64,000 nt of DNA, taken from Spongilla lacustris. Taxonomy: Eukaryota > Porifera > Demospongiae > Spongillida > Spongillidae. The number at the start of each line of letters is the position of its first letter. Position 1 is the stretch's first letter. Below, piece after piece: positions 35,282 through 47,968 of the stretch. The translations under genes and the position numbers were made by a program. The notes beneath the pieces were generated by a model. It saw nothing but the letters and a program-made list of their open reading frames with translations, was not told the DNA's origin and did no database searches. Location: assembly GCA_949361645.1 (NCBI GenBank), contig OX442426.1, forward strand, positions 6,630,602 to 6,694,601, written 5' to 3'.

Positions 35282-37035
35282 ATGATTCTGCAAAAGCAGT
35301 GCTTTCTTTTATTTGCTGTAGCAACCTTTTGCACAGCGGCGTCGATAAATAAAGGTAATCAAAAACATTTTACTCCACCATCGGCATATATACCACGTAT
35401 TATGTGTTCAGCTGTAGGTGAGGATACTGCAGGCCATAAGCCTCTCGCTAGCCGTACGTGGCTGACCGATACGATACAGCAGACGGTGGACACAGCGACC
35501 AAAGTGGACACTCATGTATCATCTGATGGTGAGTGTTAATACCATTATATACTTGCTGCCTGCAGTGTTTGTTCATATCAGTGATATTTAGATCAGACAA
35601 TCGAAGATATTGCGGAGAAATTAAGAATTAGTAATGGCGACACCGCTGGCAAACCAGTCTCGCTTACGTCAACTGACTGTGAGTCGATAAAAATTGCATG
35701 CGTGCTTCGTTATATACTATATAATTATAATATTATATATATAATATATATATATATAATTATATACTACAGAACAAGAGCGAATGCCAGAGCCATCCTC
35801 CGTAGAATCCCATCTTAACTGTAGTGTGTTTATATATAGCAAGTGTTGTGTGTATGAGCTTATATTATACATTATTATAATTATAATTATATATATAAAT
35901 ATAAATTATACAATATTATTATGTCACTTAGACCAGCAGTTAGAAAAAGAAGCTGTCCGAGAGAATCTTGACATTGGTAAGTACGCAGGCAAATACTTTA
36001 AATTCTTGTATAAAACTGAAGTACATAGATGCATAATGCATGGTATACAGTGTATATAAGTGCATTTTGAAAATACCTTATGGTGTAGTAATTTACTTTA
36101 GTGCATTTAAAGAGCACAAACCCTTACATTTGTATGCATGCATGCATGCTACGTGCTATCTGCATTATAGTTGCATCGTCGTGACAAAAATACAAATCTG
36201 ATTACTCAGTTTAACCTTGAGCATGCATTCATCAGCACAGCATGAGCCGATTTGTTTAGGGAATATGTTTTGGCACAGTATGACTCAAACATTCATATCA
36301 CAGCATTAATTTGATATAGTTATTACAGCTGCCCTTGTTGCGAAAGGAATCCAATTCAACTATTTGGAAAGTGACCTTATTCAAAACGGTCTCGTCAAGT
36401 GCTACGATCAACCTTACTCCTCGCCCACGACTTCCTCCAACTTGGCTGCGTGTTCTCAATCGGATTACGTGTTTGTTGGAGCCAAGAGTTGTTTAGACGC
36501 AACGATAGTGGCAGTTGGAGCGTTTGGAAGCTCTTCTAGTATTTTCGCTGCGACGGCCTCGACGACTACAGCTATATTGGATGCAGTCGGATCGGTTTTC
36601 TGGTACCGCCTACCTGGAGCCAGCTTTGGCTTTGCTTCCTCGTCCTCAGTGTCCCTCAATAGCTGTGATACCGGCGATCAGAACTGTAGTTCCAGACTGT
36701 GTTGGCACCTGGACCAAAATGTTGGGGGTTACCGAGCAGGATGTACATTGGGGCTCAATGGGGACTCGACATGGAGAAAAATAATTTACAAAGGTACGTC
36801 AGTTAGTACGCACTGAAGACAAATTTAAATTGCATGGTAATGCGTAGGATTTGTGGACAGCAATCGAAAGTAAGGAAACAATTAATAAAAAAAATTGCAG
36901 TCATTAATATTGCTGACCTACTGCCTGAAATAAATTGCTAAATGCAGGTGTGCAATATTTATACATGTACAATATTTCTTATTTCCTCACCCAAGTTTAC
37001 TCAATTGCAGTCTACAAGGCCTTTTCTTTTCCCCT

Positions 37036-37074
<39 letters not shown>

Positions 37075-37920
37075 CGGGGTAGGGAACGAGTATGTGCATG
37101 TTAAATATATCCGTGCTTTCAAAGCCTCGAGCCGGTAACTGCTTCTAGGAGGCTAGGCATGCGGCGTCATTTTTGGGGTGCTTATACGGTTATACACATG
37201 TATCTGTATCATTTCCATGCACTGATTGTCACATATGTACATGCATAGGGCATGGATTAATATTCCTGCATGCATATATACAATTCAAAATATAATGCAT
37301 GATGCATGTACAGTGTGTATGAACTATATGTGTAGTGCATACATGCCCGTGACATGATTGTCTTCTCCACTGCAGCCAGCTCACCATCGCCAACAGCACT
37401 GCCGACAACACCACCACCTACAGCACAGCCAGATCGCAATGCATGCAGCGTGGTATATAACTATACGGAGAGCATCCTCAACACAAAAGGTTACATTAAG
37501 TGCTATGACCAGCCATATTCTTTCTCTACAAGTTCTGCCGAATTGGCTGCCTGTTTCGGATCACAATACGTGTTTGTTGGCGCCAAGAGCACATGTGATG
37601 CAACAAACTTTGCAGTGGGAGCTTACGGCCTTACCTCCAAAGTGTTCAATGCTACAGCCTCGTCCGTCACTGCTTATCAGGATGCTGCGGGAGGTGCCTT
37701 CTGGTACCGCCTACCTGGAGCCAGCTTTGGCTTCGCTTCCTCGTCCTCAGTGTCCCTTAATAGCTGTGACACCAGTAATCTGGACTGTGGTTCCAGACTG
37801 TGTTGGCACCTGGACCAGAATGTTGGAGGTTACCGAGCGGGATGTACGACGGGTCTAAACGGTGAAGCAAAGTGGAGAAAGGTCATCTATAAAGGGAATG
37901 CAGCGCCATCATGCGTATAA
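35282..37920 (+). CDS. Secreted two-domain Cys-rich protein, copy 1
   Basis: Six exons join in phase: 35282-35354, 35418-35528, 35592-35678, 35932-35976, 36329-36793 and 37376-37920, giving 441 residues. Every intron is phase 1. Exon 1 encodes a signal peptide (ILQKQCFLLFAVATFCTAAS). Exons 2-4 give a short hydrophilic, probably helical region. Exons 5 and 6 each encode one copy of a roughly 140-residue domain with KCYDQPYS, YVFVGAKS, FWYRLPGASFGFASSSSVSL, SRLCWHLDQNVGGYRAGCT and WRK-IIYKG/VIYKG. A Pro/Thr linker (SSPSPTALPTTPPPTAQPD) separates the domains. Cysteines are paired in number in each domain, as for an extracellular protein. I do not recognise the family and assign no function. A noncoding 3' exon seems to follow at about 38338. 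Confidence 0.75.
37037..37072 (+). repeat. Poly-G tract in the last intron of copy 1
   Basis: About 36 G in a row, followed by TTCGGGGTAGGGAACGAGTA. The equivalent place in copy 2 (about 55740) has only five G before TTCGGGGTTGGGAACGAGTA, so the tract expanded after duplication. Confidence 0.85.
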
Positions 37921-38677
37921 AGTAATGCCGTAAGTTTAGCAAGAATTCCCCCTAGTCATTTTCATATGTATGGTGTAATTGAAAACAAAAGGCAGGATAC
38001 TATTACTCTTGCAAATTGCGAAACTGAACAATGCACGCATACCAACTAAGGAATGAAAAGAAATGCCGGTGTTGAATTCTATACACATATATATTGTGTC
38101 TTATAGTTATCATTTGAATGGTATATAAATACGTCCGTGCGTGCTTTTAAAAGTACGTTGCCATGCTGCAACGTAAGCTAAGATAATTATTGTAACAAGT
38201 AATAATTATTGTTAATAGTTATACTTCCTACACCTGCGTGTGTAATCAGCTAAATATAACTGCAACATTGACAATGGCACTCAGAAGTGCGAATCGATGA
38301 ATGTACATGTATTACTACTTGTTTTTTTCCTTTGCAGAAAAGCATAGCTACAAAAGAAGAAAGGAATAACTCGAACTTTTTTAAAGCTACTCTGACTAAT
38401 GCTATAGGCCATAGAAACATATTTAGAAAATGACCATTGCTTTTATTTTGCCAACGTTGCAGCTTATTAAATGTCATCATCACAGAATTCAAGGGATGGG
38501 GGTGGTGCTTGTGGTGTAGGGGTGTCGGTGGTACAGGTGATTTGCTGAGCAGTTACATGTGTGATCAGAATAGATAACTAGTCTGTAGTCAAATGTTTTT
38601 ATTTGCGGATTGGACAAGCACATTCACCTTTTAAGCTAATGTCTATTTCATGACGTCCTCTTCTATATATTCAATGG

Positions 38678-40375
38678 CATACATCTGGTGTGCTGCACTC
38701 AGCTGATGGTGTCCAACAAGGTGATCCACTTGGGCCACTGCTATTTGCCTTGGTGTTGCATAAACTAGTGATGAAGTTGGATGCTGAGCTCGGTGCAGAT
38801 CTGCTCTTAAATGTGTGGTTCCTGGATGATGGTGCTTTGTGTGGCCCACGTGAAGTGATCATTCGAGCTCTGCAGATATTCATGGAAGATGGTCCTTCAC
38901 TAGGCTTACATCTTAACTTAGCCAAGTGTGAATTGTTCAGTCCACAGAGTTTTAATGGTTTAACCCTGGAGGGGGTCTTAATCAGTGAGCAGTCCTTTCC
39001 ACCTCAGATTACTAAACACTCACATATCCCAAATCTGGTAATGCTAGGTGCTCCCATCGGTGATACAAAGTTCTGTTCTGCCTTTGTTGAAGAGAAGCGG
39101 CTGGAGGCCCAAGAACTACTGCAACTACTTCCCAAGTTGCATGATCCCCAGGTAGCTGTCACCTTACTGCGCAAGTGTGGTGCATACTGCAAGTTGGTCC
39201 ACCTAGCCCGTAGCACTCCTTCAGATCTTGTGACCACAGCCCTGACAAGGTTTGTTTTGAGGAGTGTGGGGCTATTCAACTAACTGAAGATGCTTGGTCA
39301 CAAGCATGTTTGAGCATCAGTCGAGGGGGATTTGGACTGCGCTCTTTAAGGCGGCATTCCCCTGCTGCTTACCTGGCTTCCTTATGTGCCTCTGGGAGCA
39401 GTTCAGCAGACATGCAGCACAGGGTAGAAAGAGCTCGAGAGCAATTTAATTGCTCTGTTCCTGATAGTAAGGCAGTAGCGGATTTCTCAACCATTATGGA
39501 ATCCCCACCAAAGCAGGCTTCCTAGCTTGTCTGCAGTCCTTGAAGACCTAGACCAAGCAGCCCTTTGGGAGGCTTCTCCACCTACTACCAGATCGAGGCT
39601 TTTGGCTGTGACTGCCCCAGGAGCTTCTGATTGGTTAAAGGTAATTCCATCCCCCGGTCTGGGTCTGCGGCTGTCCCTAGATGAAGCCCAAGTTCTGATC
39701 AAATGGTGGCTGGGCCTCCCACTCTTTGAAGATGGTGCCACTTGCCCTCTGTGTGGACCTCAGGAGCCCCTGGATAAGCTAGGTCACCATGCCACCACAT
39801 GTAAAAGAGGACCACATGTTTGCCGCCGTCACAATGTTTTAAGAGATGTTTTATTTGAATTTTTCAGTCGGGCTCTGCTTTCTCCTGAGCTGGAGAAGGG
39901 AAGTGGCATGGACCATTCGCATTCCCAAACCCGTCCAGCTGATATCCTGGTTCCATCGTGGTCCATTGGAAAATCTGCTGCCTGTGATGTCACAGTTGTG
40001 AATCCGCTCAACCCAAGCTTGATTCTGGGAGCGAGCACAACTGTGGGTTACTCGGCAGCAGAGAAAGAAGTGGTCAAAATGACTAAGAATGGCCCGAAGT
40101 GTGCAGAACTTGGGTGGGAGTGCATTCCCCTGGCTGTAGAGACATATGGTGGTTGGGGAGAGAAGGCCCAGGAAATGTTCAACCGGATCAGCAGGAGGTT
40201 GGCAGTGGGCTCAGCCTCCAGTGAAGCTAGGGTGAGGCAGGACATGTATGGGAGACTAAGCCTGACCTTGGTGAGGGAGAACGCTAAGGCTATCCTGGCA
40301 AGATCCAGCTGGCCTGTTAGCTGAACCCTTATGCGTTGTAATGTGTTAGTATGAAGTTGTATTATAATTACAGTG
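38678..40375 (+). mobile_element. 5'-truncated RLE-type LINE insertion
   Basis: Flanked by the direct repeat ATTCAATGG at 38669-38677 and 40376-40384. The duplicate locus at 62877-62890 has the uninterrupted site, which proves insertion. The element starts inside a reverse transcriptase and ends without a poly-A tail. The C-terminal zinc knuckle and restriction-like endonuclease identify the RLE group of non-LTR retrotransposons (R2/NeSL/Hero-like), but the clade is not resolved. Confidence 0.85.
38690..40324 (+). pseudogene. Reverse transcriptase / RLE endonuclease of the LINE
   Basis: Three successive frames make up the end of the polyprotein. 38690-39283 holds RT motifs GVQQGDPLGPLLFALVLHK and the catalytic-site equivalent VWFLDDGALCG. 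About 39284-39525 continues in another frame (GGFGLRSLRRHSPAAYLASL). 39527-40324 holds the zinc knuckle CPLCGPQEPLDKLGHHATTC and RRHNVLRD, then the endonuclease block RPADILVPSWSIGKSAACDV. Two frameshifts make it inactive. The amino-terminal RT half is missing through 5' truncation. Confidence 0.8.
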
Positions 40376-40495
40376 ATTCAATGGATATCTTGTGGATCCT
40401 CTTATTCTTTGTACTCTGTACTCCAGGAGTGCTCCAAATCAATGGTTAAGATGGGACCATCAGTATCTGTGATACAATAGCCTCCAGCCATGTGA

Positions 40496-40735
40496 TCAGA
40501 CCCAGGTTGTTTGCATTGTAATTTCCTTCACTGCAGGTTCTCTGATTATTATATCCCCAAGACAGTCATGGATTTCTGTATGACACATGAAAAGGTCTCC
40601 CTTTTTACAATGTATGCTATTACTAGGGCTGCATGATGGGTTGTGGTCACATTTAGCATACAATAGGGTCTTAAAGAGGCAACTTTGCATGAACTTCCGA
40701 GCTGTCAACCAACCACTTGAAGTTTTGCTTTCCAC
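40496..40735 (-). pseudogene. Older RLE-LINE zinc-knuckle relic, copy 1
   Basis: The minus strand reads SSGWLTARKFMQSC, YAKCDHNPSCSPSNSIHC, KKGDLFMCHTEIHDCLGDII and REPAVKEI. The C..H..C pattern, KKGD..C, H.EI.D.LGD and REP block resemble the knuckle-to-endonuclease region of RLE-type LINEs. It was present before the segmental duplication, since a parallel copy sits at 62946-63230. Confidence 0.45.
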
Positions 40736-41279
40736 TATCCCGGCTCTTTGATAGCTTTATTCAATACAAAGTGATGCCCAGTGTTTGTTTATCACACTTT
40801 ATGCAAGGCTCTGAACGTTTCCGATTCTTTTACGGCCCCTTTTACATGCAGCCTAAATGTGAAAATGCATCAGGCTGCATGTCGTTTGATTGATATAGCC
40901 CGACCACTCTGAAGCTTAAGTATTTTGCGCCGGCCCTGGAACACGATTAAAGCCATTGACAAATTGATCCAAACTGACGTATGAACACGTGTGTTGCGAT
41001 ATTTTATACTTTATAGAGCTTCGATCGTTCCGTGCTTGCATGTGTTCCGTATTTTAGTCCTCCGTTCCGTGGAATAGTGAAGTTTTGCTTTCCGGCGTCA
41101 CTTTGTATTATTCAATACAAAGTGATGCCAAGTGTTTGTTTATCAGACTTTATGCATGATATTATCTGTCCATGAACTTCTCTGATTCTTTTATGGCCTC
41201 CAGGCTAACTGTCTACCAGCATTAATGTTAAAATGAGTAGTGAGGTATCGAGTCATAGGTAGTATATACAATGCTGGTT

Positions 41280-43040
41280 GAATCTAAATGGTCATTGATT
41301 CCATACTGATACGAGTAGGTAAGATAAACATTTTAATTATAGGCACAATTAACCATCCGCTTATTAATACTATCATTAGCAATTTTTCCCCCTTCCTTTT
41401 TTGCACCTGCAGCTAGAGATAGACATTGTGTAATGATGCTTTTCAAATTCATTTTTGTGAATGTCTTCTACACAATCATTTTTAAATGTGTTACCATGTT
41501 ATGAGTGCCCACTGGGTGTGCAGAGCTGCCTGGTGTGATCAATTCACTCATCAGAGCCCCCTGCATGCCTTTGGATACTTCCCTGAATCAAAGTTATCTG
41601 ACTGTCATTCCTCAATTTTTAAAAGTAGTCCATTATATATGGCAGAGCAGGTGAATCACATTCTCATACATGTATTGTATACTATCTGAACACACATAGA
41701 GTGTTCCAAAATCATGGTTTACATTCATATCCTTACGTGTGGGTCTCTGAAATTTCTTCAATTTTTAAAAAAGGATTATTTTAGAGGGCTTGGTGTGTTC
41801 ATATTATTTATATCTGGTTGGGTTGTGTGAAAAGCTACCCATATGGCAGCAATAAATTACTCCAGGCAGCATACGGAACTCTGTTCCAAATCCCCTCAGT
41901 AACTGTGTAAATGGCCATGTGATCAAACGATCATGCTAACTCAATGGAGATGTGCTGTTGGACACCAGTTCTGCATTATTATCTGGAGAGCTTATCATGT
42001 AAGTTTTGTATACGACAAATGATAAACTGAACTATCCCCCACGTTGGCAAACGAGCCCATCGAATTGACTATGCACTATCGTTGTGATGCCATCAAGACA
42101 TTCAATGGAAGGTACCAGGCTGTACGCATCTCTATTTCTAAGGTGTACAGGGCACTGCATAAGCTATACTCCAATATCAATAAGGATGGGCCCTTCCTTT
42201 CTTTGCTTGTTGGGGGATTCACTGTAGATAAGGCTCGGCATCTCCACATGCTTGGTTGAGGGCACAGCCTCCTCCTAAATTGGTGTTAGCTCCCTGGTAC
42301 CCAGCGTAAATTAGTGGCTCAGGCAGCATCTACTATAATTATATATATAAACCTGGCTGGCAAGAAGCATGTCTTACAGACACCTTTTATCCTGACTTAC
42401 AATCCACCAACACATAAGGAGATGATTACAAACATTTTTCATAGCGGAACGCTATACAGAATGTGATGCCAATATGAGAATAGTGTAGCAACTATACTTT
42501 CCTACAGGTCCAAATGTTGCATTCGCAGAGAGCAGCAACCAATTAATGGCCTGTAGGTCATAACACTGCACTGTACCCAATCCCCCGGCATATCATCAAT
42601 TATACAATACATATATTTACATAGTGAAAAATATAATAAAAGCTCTTAAAGTACCAGCTATAGGGATGAATTAAATCATAGACAATAACTTCCTTTAATA
42701 TCTATGATTAAATCAGGTACCCGCGGTAGTGTAGGGCCCGCCCGACTAAGCGCTGCTAACACGGGGAAGGTGATTTAGGAGAACTACTTGCGTCAAGCAT
42801 GCACTCCATAATACTACGTAAAGCACTTAGTCTAGAATGAATACTATTTGAACTGGAACCTAACATTATGGTAATATAAATTCATGCGATGTACATGTAA
42901 ATGACAATCAGCAGAATTTCCCTGGGACTTCCCCGCTGCTTGCATTCCTTTTTTGCCCCGGATTCCCCTCCCCCTCATTCTACCCATGATATAGGCGGGG
43001 CTCGTGCAGCAAGAGATACTTTTATGCACACCACTACGGT
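41280..43040. other. Intergenic DNA upstream of the P450 gene
   Basis: Begins just after the end of duplication copy 1 (about 41252). No gene is supported. A short frame at 42044-42259 has no recognisable features. The P450 promoter should lie near the right end, but I could not identify a core promoter. Confidence 0.4.
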
Positions 43041-43046
43041 ACATAG

Positions 43047-45167
43047 ATGCGCGGCAGTGGGTTACGTGGCCTTCCAGAGCGGAATGTACTTCTTTACTGG
43101 AGCACTAGAAGGCTCAGCAGGACCGCTTCTAACGCCAATAAGAAACTCCCGAGGCCTTTCGAAGATATTCCAAGGGCTAATTCGTTCCCTGTTGTCCGCT
43201 TTTTGTGGCAATCTATGTTGCCTCGCAACTTTAACATCCCACTGTATCAACAGCAACAAGAAAAGCTGAAGAAGTATGGGGTGATATACCGAGATGGACC
43301 GTTTTCTGTTCTGTCCGACTGTGTCGTGGTGCACAGACCCAAAGATGTAGAGGCAGTGTTTTTCAAGGCAGAAGGACGGTACCCTTCGAGGTGTACGGTC
43401 TCTGCCTCGAAGGCAGTGCGGAAAGAGCTCGGTATTGGAATGGGAATCACATTTCTGTAAGGGCGTACATTTAAAACAATGCAAAGTAACTAAAACTTCC
43501 CTGTTGCAGCGAGAATGAGGAATGGTTTGATAAAAGGATACCTATTGCAAAGTTCACCTTGGCGCCGAAAAAGGTTAGAGAATTTCACAAAGACTTCAAC
43601 ATAGTGGCACACGACCTATTACTGGCTGTGCGCAATTCAAGAGACCAGTCTGAAGTTGTCCATGATGTGACTTCTCTGTTGTTTAACTGGTCCTTTGAAT
43701 GTAAGTACATCATTGCCAAATTAATGTACACAAGTGTATAATTTATACTAATCCATTTGAGCATATAATATTATTCTTCCTTTTAAAACCATATATACAT
43801 CCTACATGTACATGTAGGCATATCCTTATTTGTCCTTGGGAAGAGAATGGGCTGCATCCCTGATCCATTGCAGACCCCTCCAGACTGCAAGTCGGTGTTG
43901 CAGAGTGTCCAAACCTTCTTCAGGACCAAGCATGAGACTACAATGGGTCTTGACCTTCCCCTCTTTGTGCAAAGGGCCACAGTACCTTGGAGGGCACTGT
44001 CTGATGCCACCAATAATGTTTATACTACTGTACTGCATTATGTTGAACAGAAACTGAATAAGATCCAGGAAGAGGACTGCAAGATAGAGGAGCTGTCAAC
44101 GTCTGATGTTTCAAAGAAAGTGGATTTCCTAACGTACATCATTCAGTCAGGAATGTTAAGTATGAAGGATGCCACACTGAACTCAGTTGATCTTATTGGT
44201 GGAGGAGTGGATACAGTAAGGATAGAGTTGTTTTATGTTGGTAGCCACATGTATACCCCAACCTTGAATCACACATGCATTCCTATTGTATATAGACATC
44301 TCTGGTTCTTGCCTGGGTTCTGTACTGCCTGGCAATCAACCCGGAGAAGCAGTATAAGTTACGTGCAGAGGTACATGATATTGTAGGAGCATCTGATGTT
44401 GTCACACCAGAGCACATTAACGCCATGCCATATCTGAAAGGCTGTGTCAAAGAAACCTTAAGGTATTTTTTGTCACCTATAAAGATTCCACTACACATTC
44501 TCTTCATTTGTCATTTCAACTCACCCTGTTTACCATGCAGCATGCATCTCTGTCTCTCTGTGCTACTCCCTGAGCTACTCTCTCTCTTCATCCCTCCTCT
44601 ATAACCACTCTTCTCTCTATCCAGACTTTACCCAGTAGCCACAAGTACTAGAGTCCTGAAAGAGGATGTAATTCTATCTAATTACCATGTGCCGGCAGGG
44701 GTATGTCCCTGTATTTAATTATCAAGTTAGCAAGTAGCAATTGTGAGTGTGCATGGTATTATGTTCCACAGACTTCAATTCTTGTACCATTGACTGTGAT
44801 TGGTAGAATGCCCGATATTTTTCCTGAGCCCCTGAGATATATGCCAGAAAGGTGGTACCGTGATGGGAAATCTAGTATTCACATGTTTGCCTCACTGCCC
44901 TTTGGGTTTGGTCCCAGGATGTGTGTAGGTACGTGTATGACTCTGTAAGTGTGCCTTCATAAGCAATCCTCTTTGCCTTTCTCTCCTTTTCTCTTCCTCA
45001 CCTAATTAGGGCGCCGTATAGCGGAGTTAGAAATACACATAGCACTGGCCCAGATCATAAAGAACTTTGAAATCAGTTTCCCAGACAAACTGCCACTGGA
45101 TATAGCAGAGCAGGCAATGAGTGCTGTTCCAAACAGACCTCTGAATGTTAGGTTTAGGGACTTGTAA
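43047..45167 (+). CDS. Mitochondrial-clan cytochrome P450
   Basis: Seven exons join in phase with GT/AG ends: 43047-43456, 43510-43700, 43818-44215, 44296-44462, 44625-44700, 44772-44928 and 45010-45167. The protein has 518 residues, the usual P450 length. An Arg/Ser-rich N terminus (LLYWSTRRLSRTASNANKK) suits mitochondrial import. All P450 landmarks are intact: EGRYPSR near the B helix, I-helix GGGVDTTS, K-helix KETLR, MPERW, and heme loop FGFGPRMCVG followed by RRIAELE. The EGRYP.R and CxGRRxAE features point to the mitochondrial clan (CYP11/24/27 relatives), which act with adrenodoxin on sterol-like substrates in vertebrates. The substrate here is unknown. The gene sits between duplication copies 1 and 2 and is not itself duplicated in the window. 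Confidence 0.88.
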
Positions 45168-45179
45168 TGCTATTGCATG

Positions 45180-46435
45180 TATGTATGTGTGTGTGTGTGT
45201 GTGTGTGCAGCAGCAAATATTTATTTTTCAAAATGTGTTATAATAGTTTTGTTAAATTAGTCCAAATTCTGTGCCATCCACCTTTAACAAGCCTTTTATC
45301 ATTCTGTTGTGAGGCTTCTTCAAGCCTGATGTAAATGTATAGTCAAGCTGAGCGAGAGCATTACGTCTAGGTCAATTGGCATTTTGTGGTTTATAGTTTA
45401 TACAAGGCACGGTACACATACCCCCAATGAATATGTTTAACATACGCTACCCTTGTCCGTTATGAGAATCCATCAGATCTTTTGGGTTTCGTCACTTCCA
45501 ACGCGACCGGTTTCGGAGCTTTGATAGCTCCTTCTTCAGGCGAGACAGGTGTTGTCACAAATTGGAGCACGTGATGTGACAATTGTCTATTTATCCGCCT
45601 TCAGTCTTATGTCTTGCTCGAATTTTAAATGTCTCCATGGCTGAAATGTCTGCTTAATATGACAAATCCGTGGTTCACCTCTGAGCTCTTGGAAGATAGG
45701 CCCAACCTGCAGTGGTGAAGATCTAGGAAACTGGGTGTTATGGTTTTTATTTTCTTGTATCATCATGGTATGTAGCTGTCTAGATCAGAAAGGGCTATTT
45801 TTAGATGTCATGCAAACACAAATTCTAAATAACGCACACATTTTGGGCAAAACAATATGGCCGCTAATGTTTTGATCCTTCCCGGGATGACACGGCAAGG
45901 GGTCTATAGCCATTTGTATATGTACCTAGCTTGTGGCATTATTGTCTGACTCTGAATTAATTTGTCTCTGGTATGTATAGCGCTTTAAACCATGTACCAC
46001 AAGATAATGATTTAATATGTATAGCCAATGGTTTAGTTTGCTAAGTGACTCAGCATTTTACGCTTCAGTTTAGGTTAATTGTTTAGAGAAGAAGATGGAC
46101 CAAGGCTTGTGATCAAATAGATATATGTGTCTGCATATTAATTATTAGCAATGCTTGCGCTGTTGCCACTCTATAAAGCTTCCCGCCGAAGCTTCCAGAT
46201 ACGATGGTATACCTGTAAGTATGCCACGCGTCTCGTCGCGTCCCAACGTAGCTTAACACTTCTTTTATATCTCAGGCAACGAGTCATACAACGCAGACAA
46301 CTGATTGCTGCTTTCACGTACCCTCCATAGAAAAGCGCAAGCGCACGAGAGCAATAATGCATGCAACTCTAACATATTGATTGCCACTCACATGGCGCCG
46401 TAGCAACGGTTACTAAGGCGGATTACGTAACTGCA
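45180..46435. other. Spacer with a weak retroelement trace
   Basis: Contains a (TG)n run at 45182-45208. On the minus strand near 45480-45560, LKKELSKLRNRSRWK is reminiscent of sequence seen near the 3' end of some Penelope-like or LINE elements. A 59-codon plus frame from 46151 starts MLALLPLYKASRRSFQIRW; it has a donor-like GTAAGT within it and no known relatives. Neither is strong enough to call. Confidence 0.3.
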
Positions 46436-47119
46436 AATCCTCTATGGCATTACATGTGTAAGTGTGACATGGGATCCAGGGGTGCATGTATTCACAAATG
46501 GTGGTTTTCCTCAGTCTAGCACTGTTTGTTGGATTCTGGAGTAAATTAACCTTCATGGACTTCTGACAGCACAAACTGATACCATGTTCATGTATCATTT
46601 TTCAAATTAAAGGTCTTGCAATATACATGTAGTTTAGTTAGTAATAGCATATTTCTAGCCAAGAATGATGATGTATACAGAGATGTATTCACTTTATAAA
46701 GCAATGGGAACTTTGCCATAAAGAATCTCAATGCTTCCTGCAGCCATGAGCGAACTAATTTGCAAAAACCATATATGCATGTCACTGCATGCACGACAAA
46801 GTAAACTGGAGGGTGAACTGAGCCAACCTCCGTTAATTTGTTTAAGCTTTTTCACGTTTTTAATGCTACAAATTTAGCACGATAGGATTTCAAGTTAGGG
46901 ATGGGACATTGGACCTCGTCATTTTTATTGGGAACCTACTAGGGTGTGTAGCCTCCCCTAAATAATGAAAATCGATTTTTCTGAATACTTTTAAAACTCG
47001 AATCGATTTTTCAGGTTTTTCTGGATCTAAAAATCGATTTTTCCGAATACTTGGAAAAAGAAAATCGATTTTTCCGAATAGGTTTTGACAATTTGCCAGC
47101 CGAATACCTATACACTGAG

Positions 47120-47590
47120 CCACCTAAATGTACACATCACACCAGAGACCCTCCTACAGCTACCCACATAACACCAGATATACCCTCAGCACACAAGCAC
47201 ACCTACCCCCATCACACCAGATGCCCTCAGCACACAAACACACCTACCTCCATCACACCAGATGCCCTTAGCACACAAACACACCTACCCCCATCACACC
47301 AGATGCCCTCAGCACAAACACACCTACCCCCATCACACCAGATGCCCTCAGCACACAAACATACCTACCTCCATCACACCAGATGCCCTTAGCACACAAA
47401 CACACCTACCCCCATCACACCAGATGCCCTAATGAGGTACACAACGATAGCTACCCCTATCACACCAGACACCCTACTACAACTACCCACATTACACCAG
47501 ATCAGTACCCTCAGCATGCATCCACAGCTACCCCACATCACACCAGATGCACTCAGCACATAACCATAGCTACCTACATACTGTACTGTT
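47120..47590 (+). repeat. Minisatellite of about 40-bp units
   Basis: About ten units based on CACACCTACCCCCATCACAC, CAGATGCCCTCAGCACACAA. The Thr/His/Pro-rich frames are artefacts of the repeat. Confidence 0.9.
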
Positions 47591-47968
47591 ACATAGGCCT
47601 AAATCGCTTAGCCAAACCACATACCTAGTTGGGCGTGTCCCGACCTAAGTTAGCGTGGCCACGCTGAGGTCTACCTACAGATGTTCACATCGTACCCGAT
47701 GCCAAAAGAATAGAACCACAGATGACGATTACGCACCATCAGCCATGCAGCCTCCATTTCACCATCGCGAGTTTTGAAAATAATAGTAACTAAGTAGGCC
47801 TAAGTACTAGTACGATCGCGGCAATATCAGCTCAGAGAGATTGATGCAAGAAACCAGCTCGTTCGAAATGCACTACGCGAACTAACTTCGATTTGTAGCT
47901 GGAGCTGTCCGTCGTCATGACACGTGAAGAGGGAGATCTCTTTAAATTGGCTACATGCAGTTCGAATT

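Noticed and set aside
35773..35828. Possible extra exon in copy 1 of the secreted gene (after TACTACAG)
   Set aside because: Joined to the preceding phase-1 exon it gives an immediate TAA, and it is absent from copy 2. Skipping it gives a clean frame in both copies.
36465..37858. Alternative-frame and antisense ORFs over the secreted-protein exons (for example 37358-37858)
   Set aside because: Shadows of the real frame. They recur in the paralogues only because the DNA is duplicated.
45480..45560. Penelope-like element end
   Set aside because: The resemblance of LKKELSKLRNRSRWK is short and from memory, with no RT or GIY-YIG domain nearby.
47120..47590. CRISPR-like array of regularly spaced repeats
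   Set aside because: Units are contiguous with no unique spacers and lie in an animal transposon, so it is a minisatellite.
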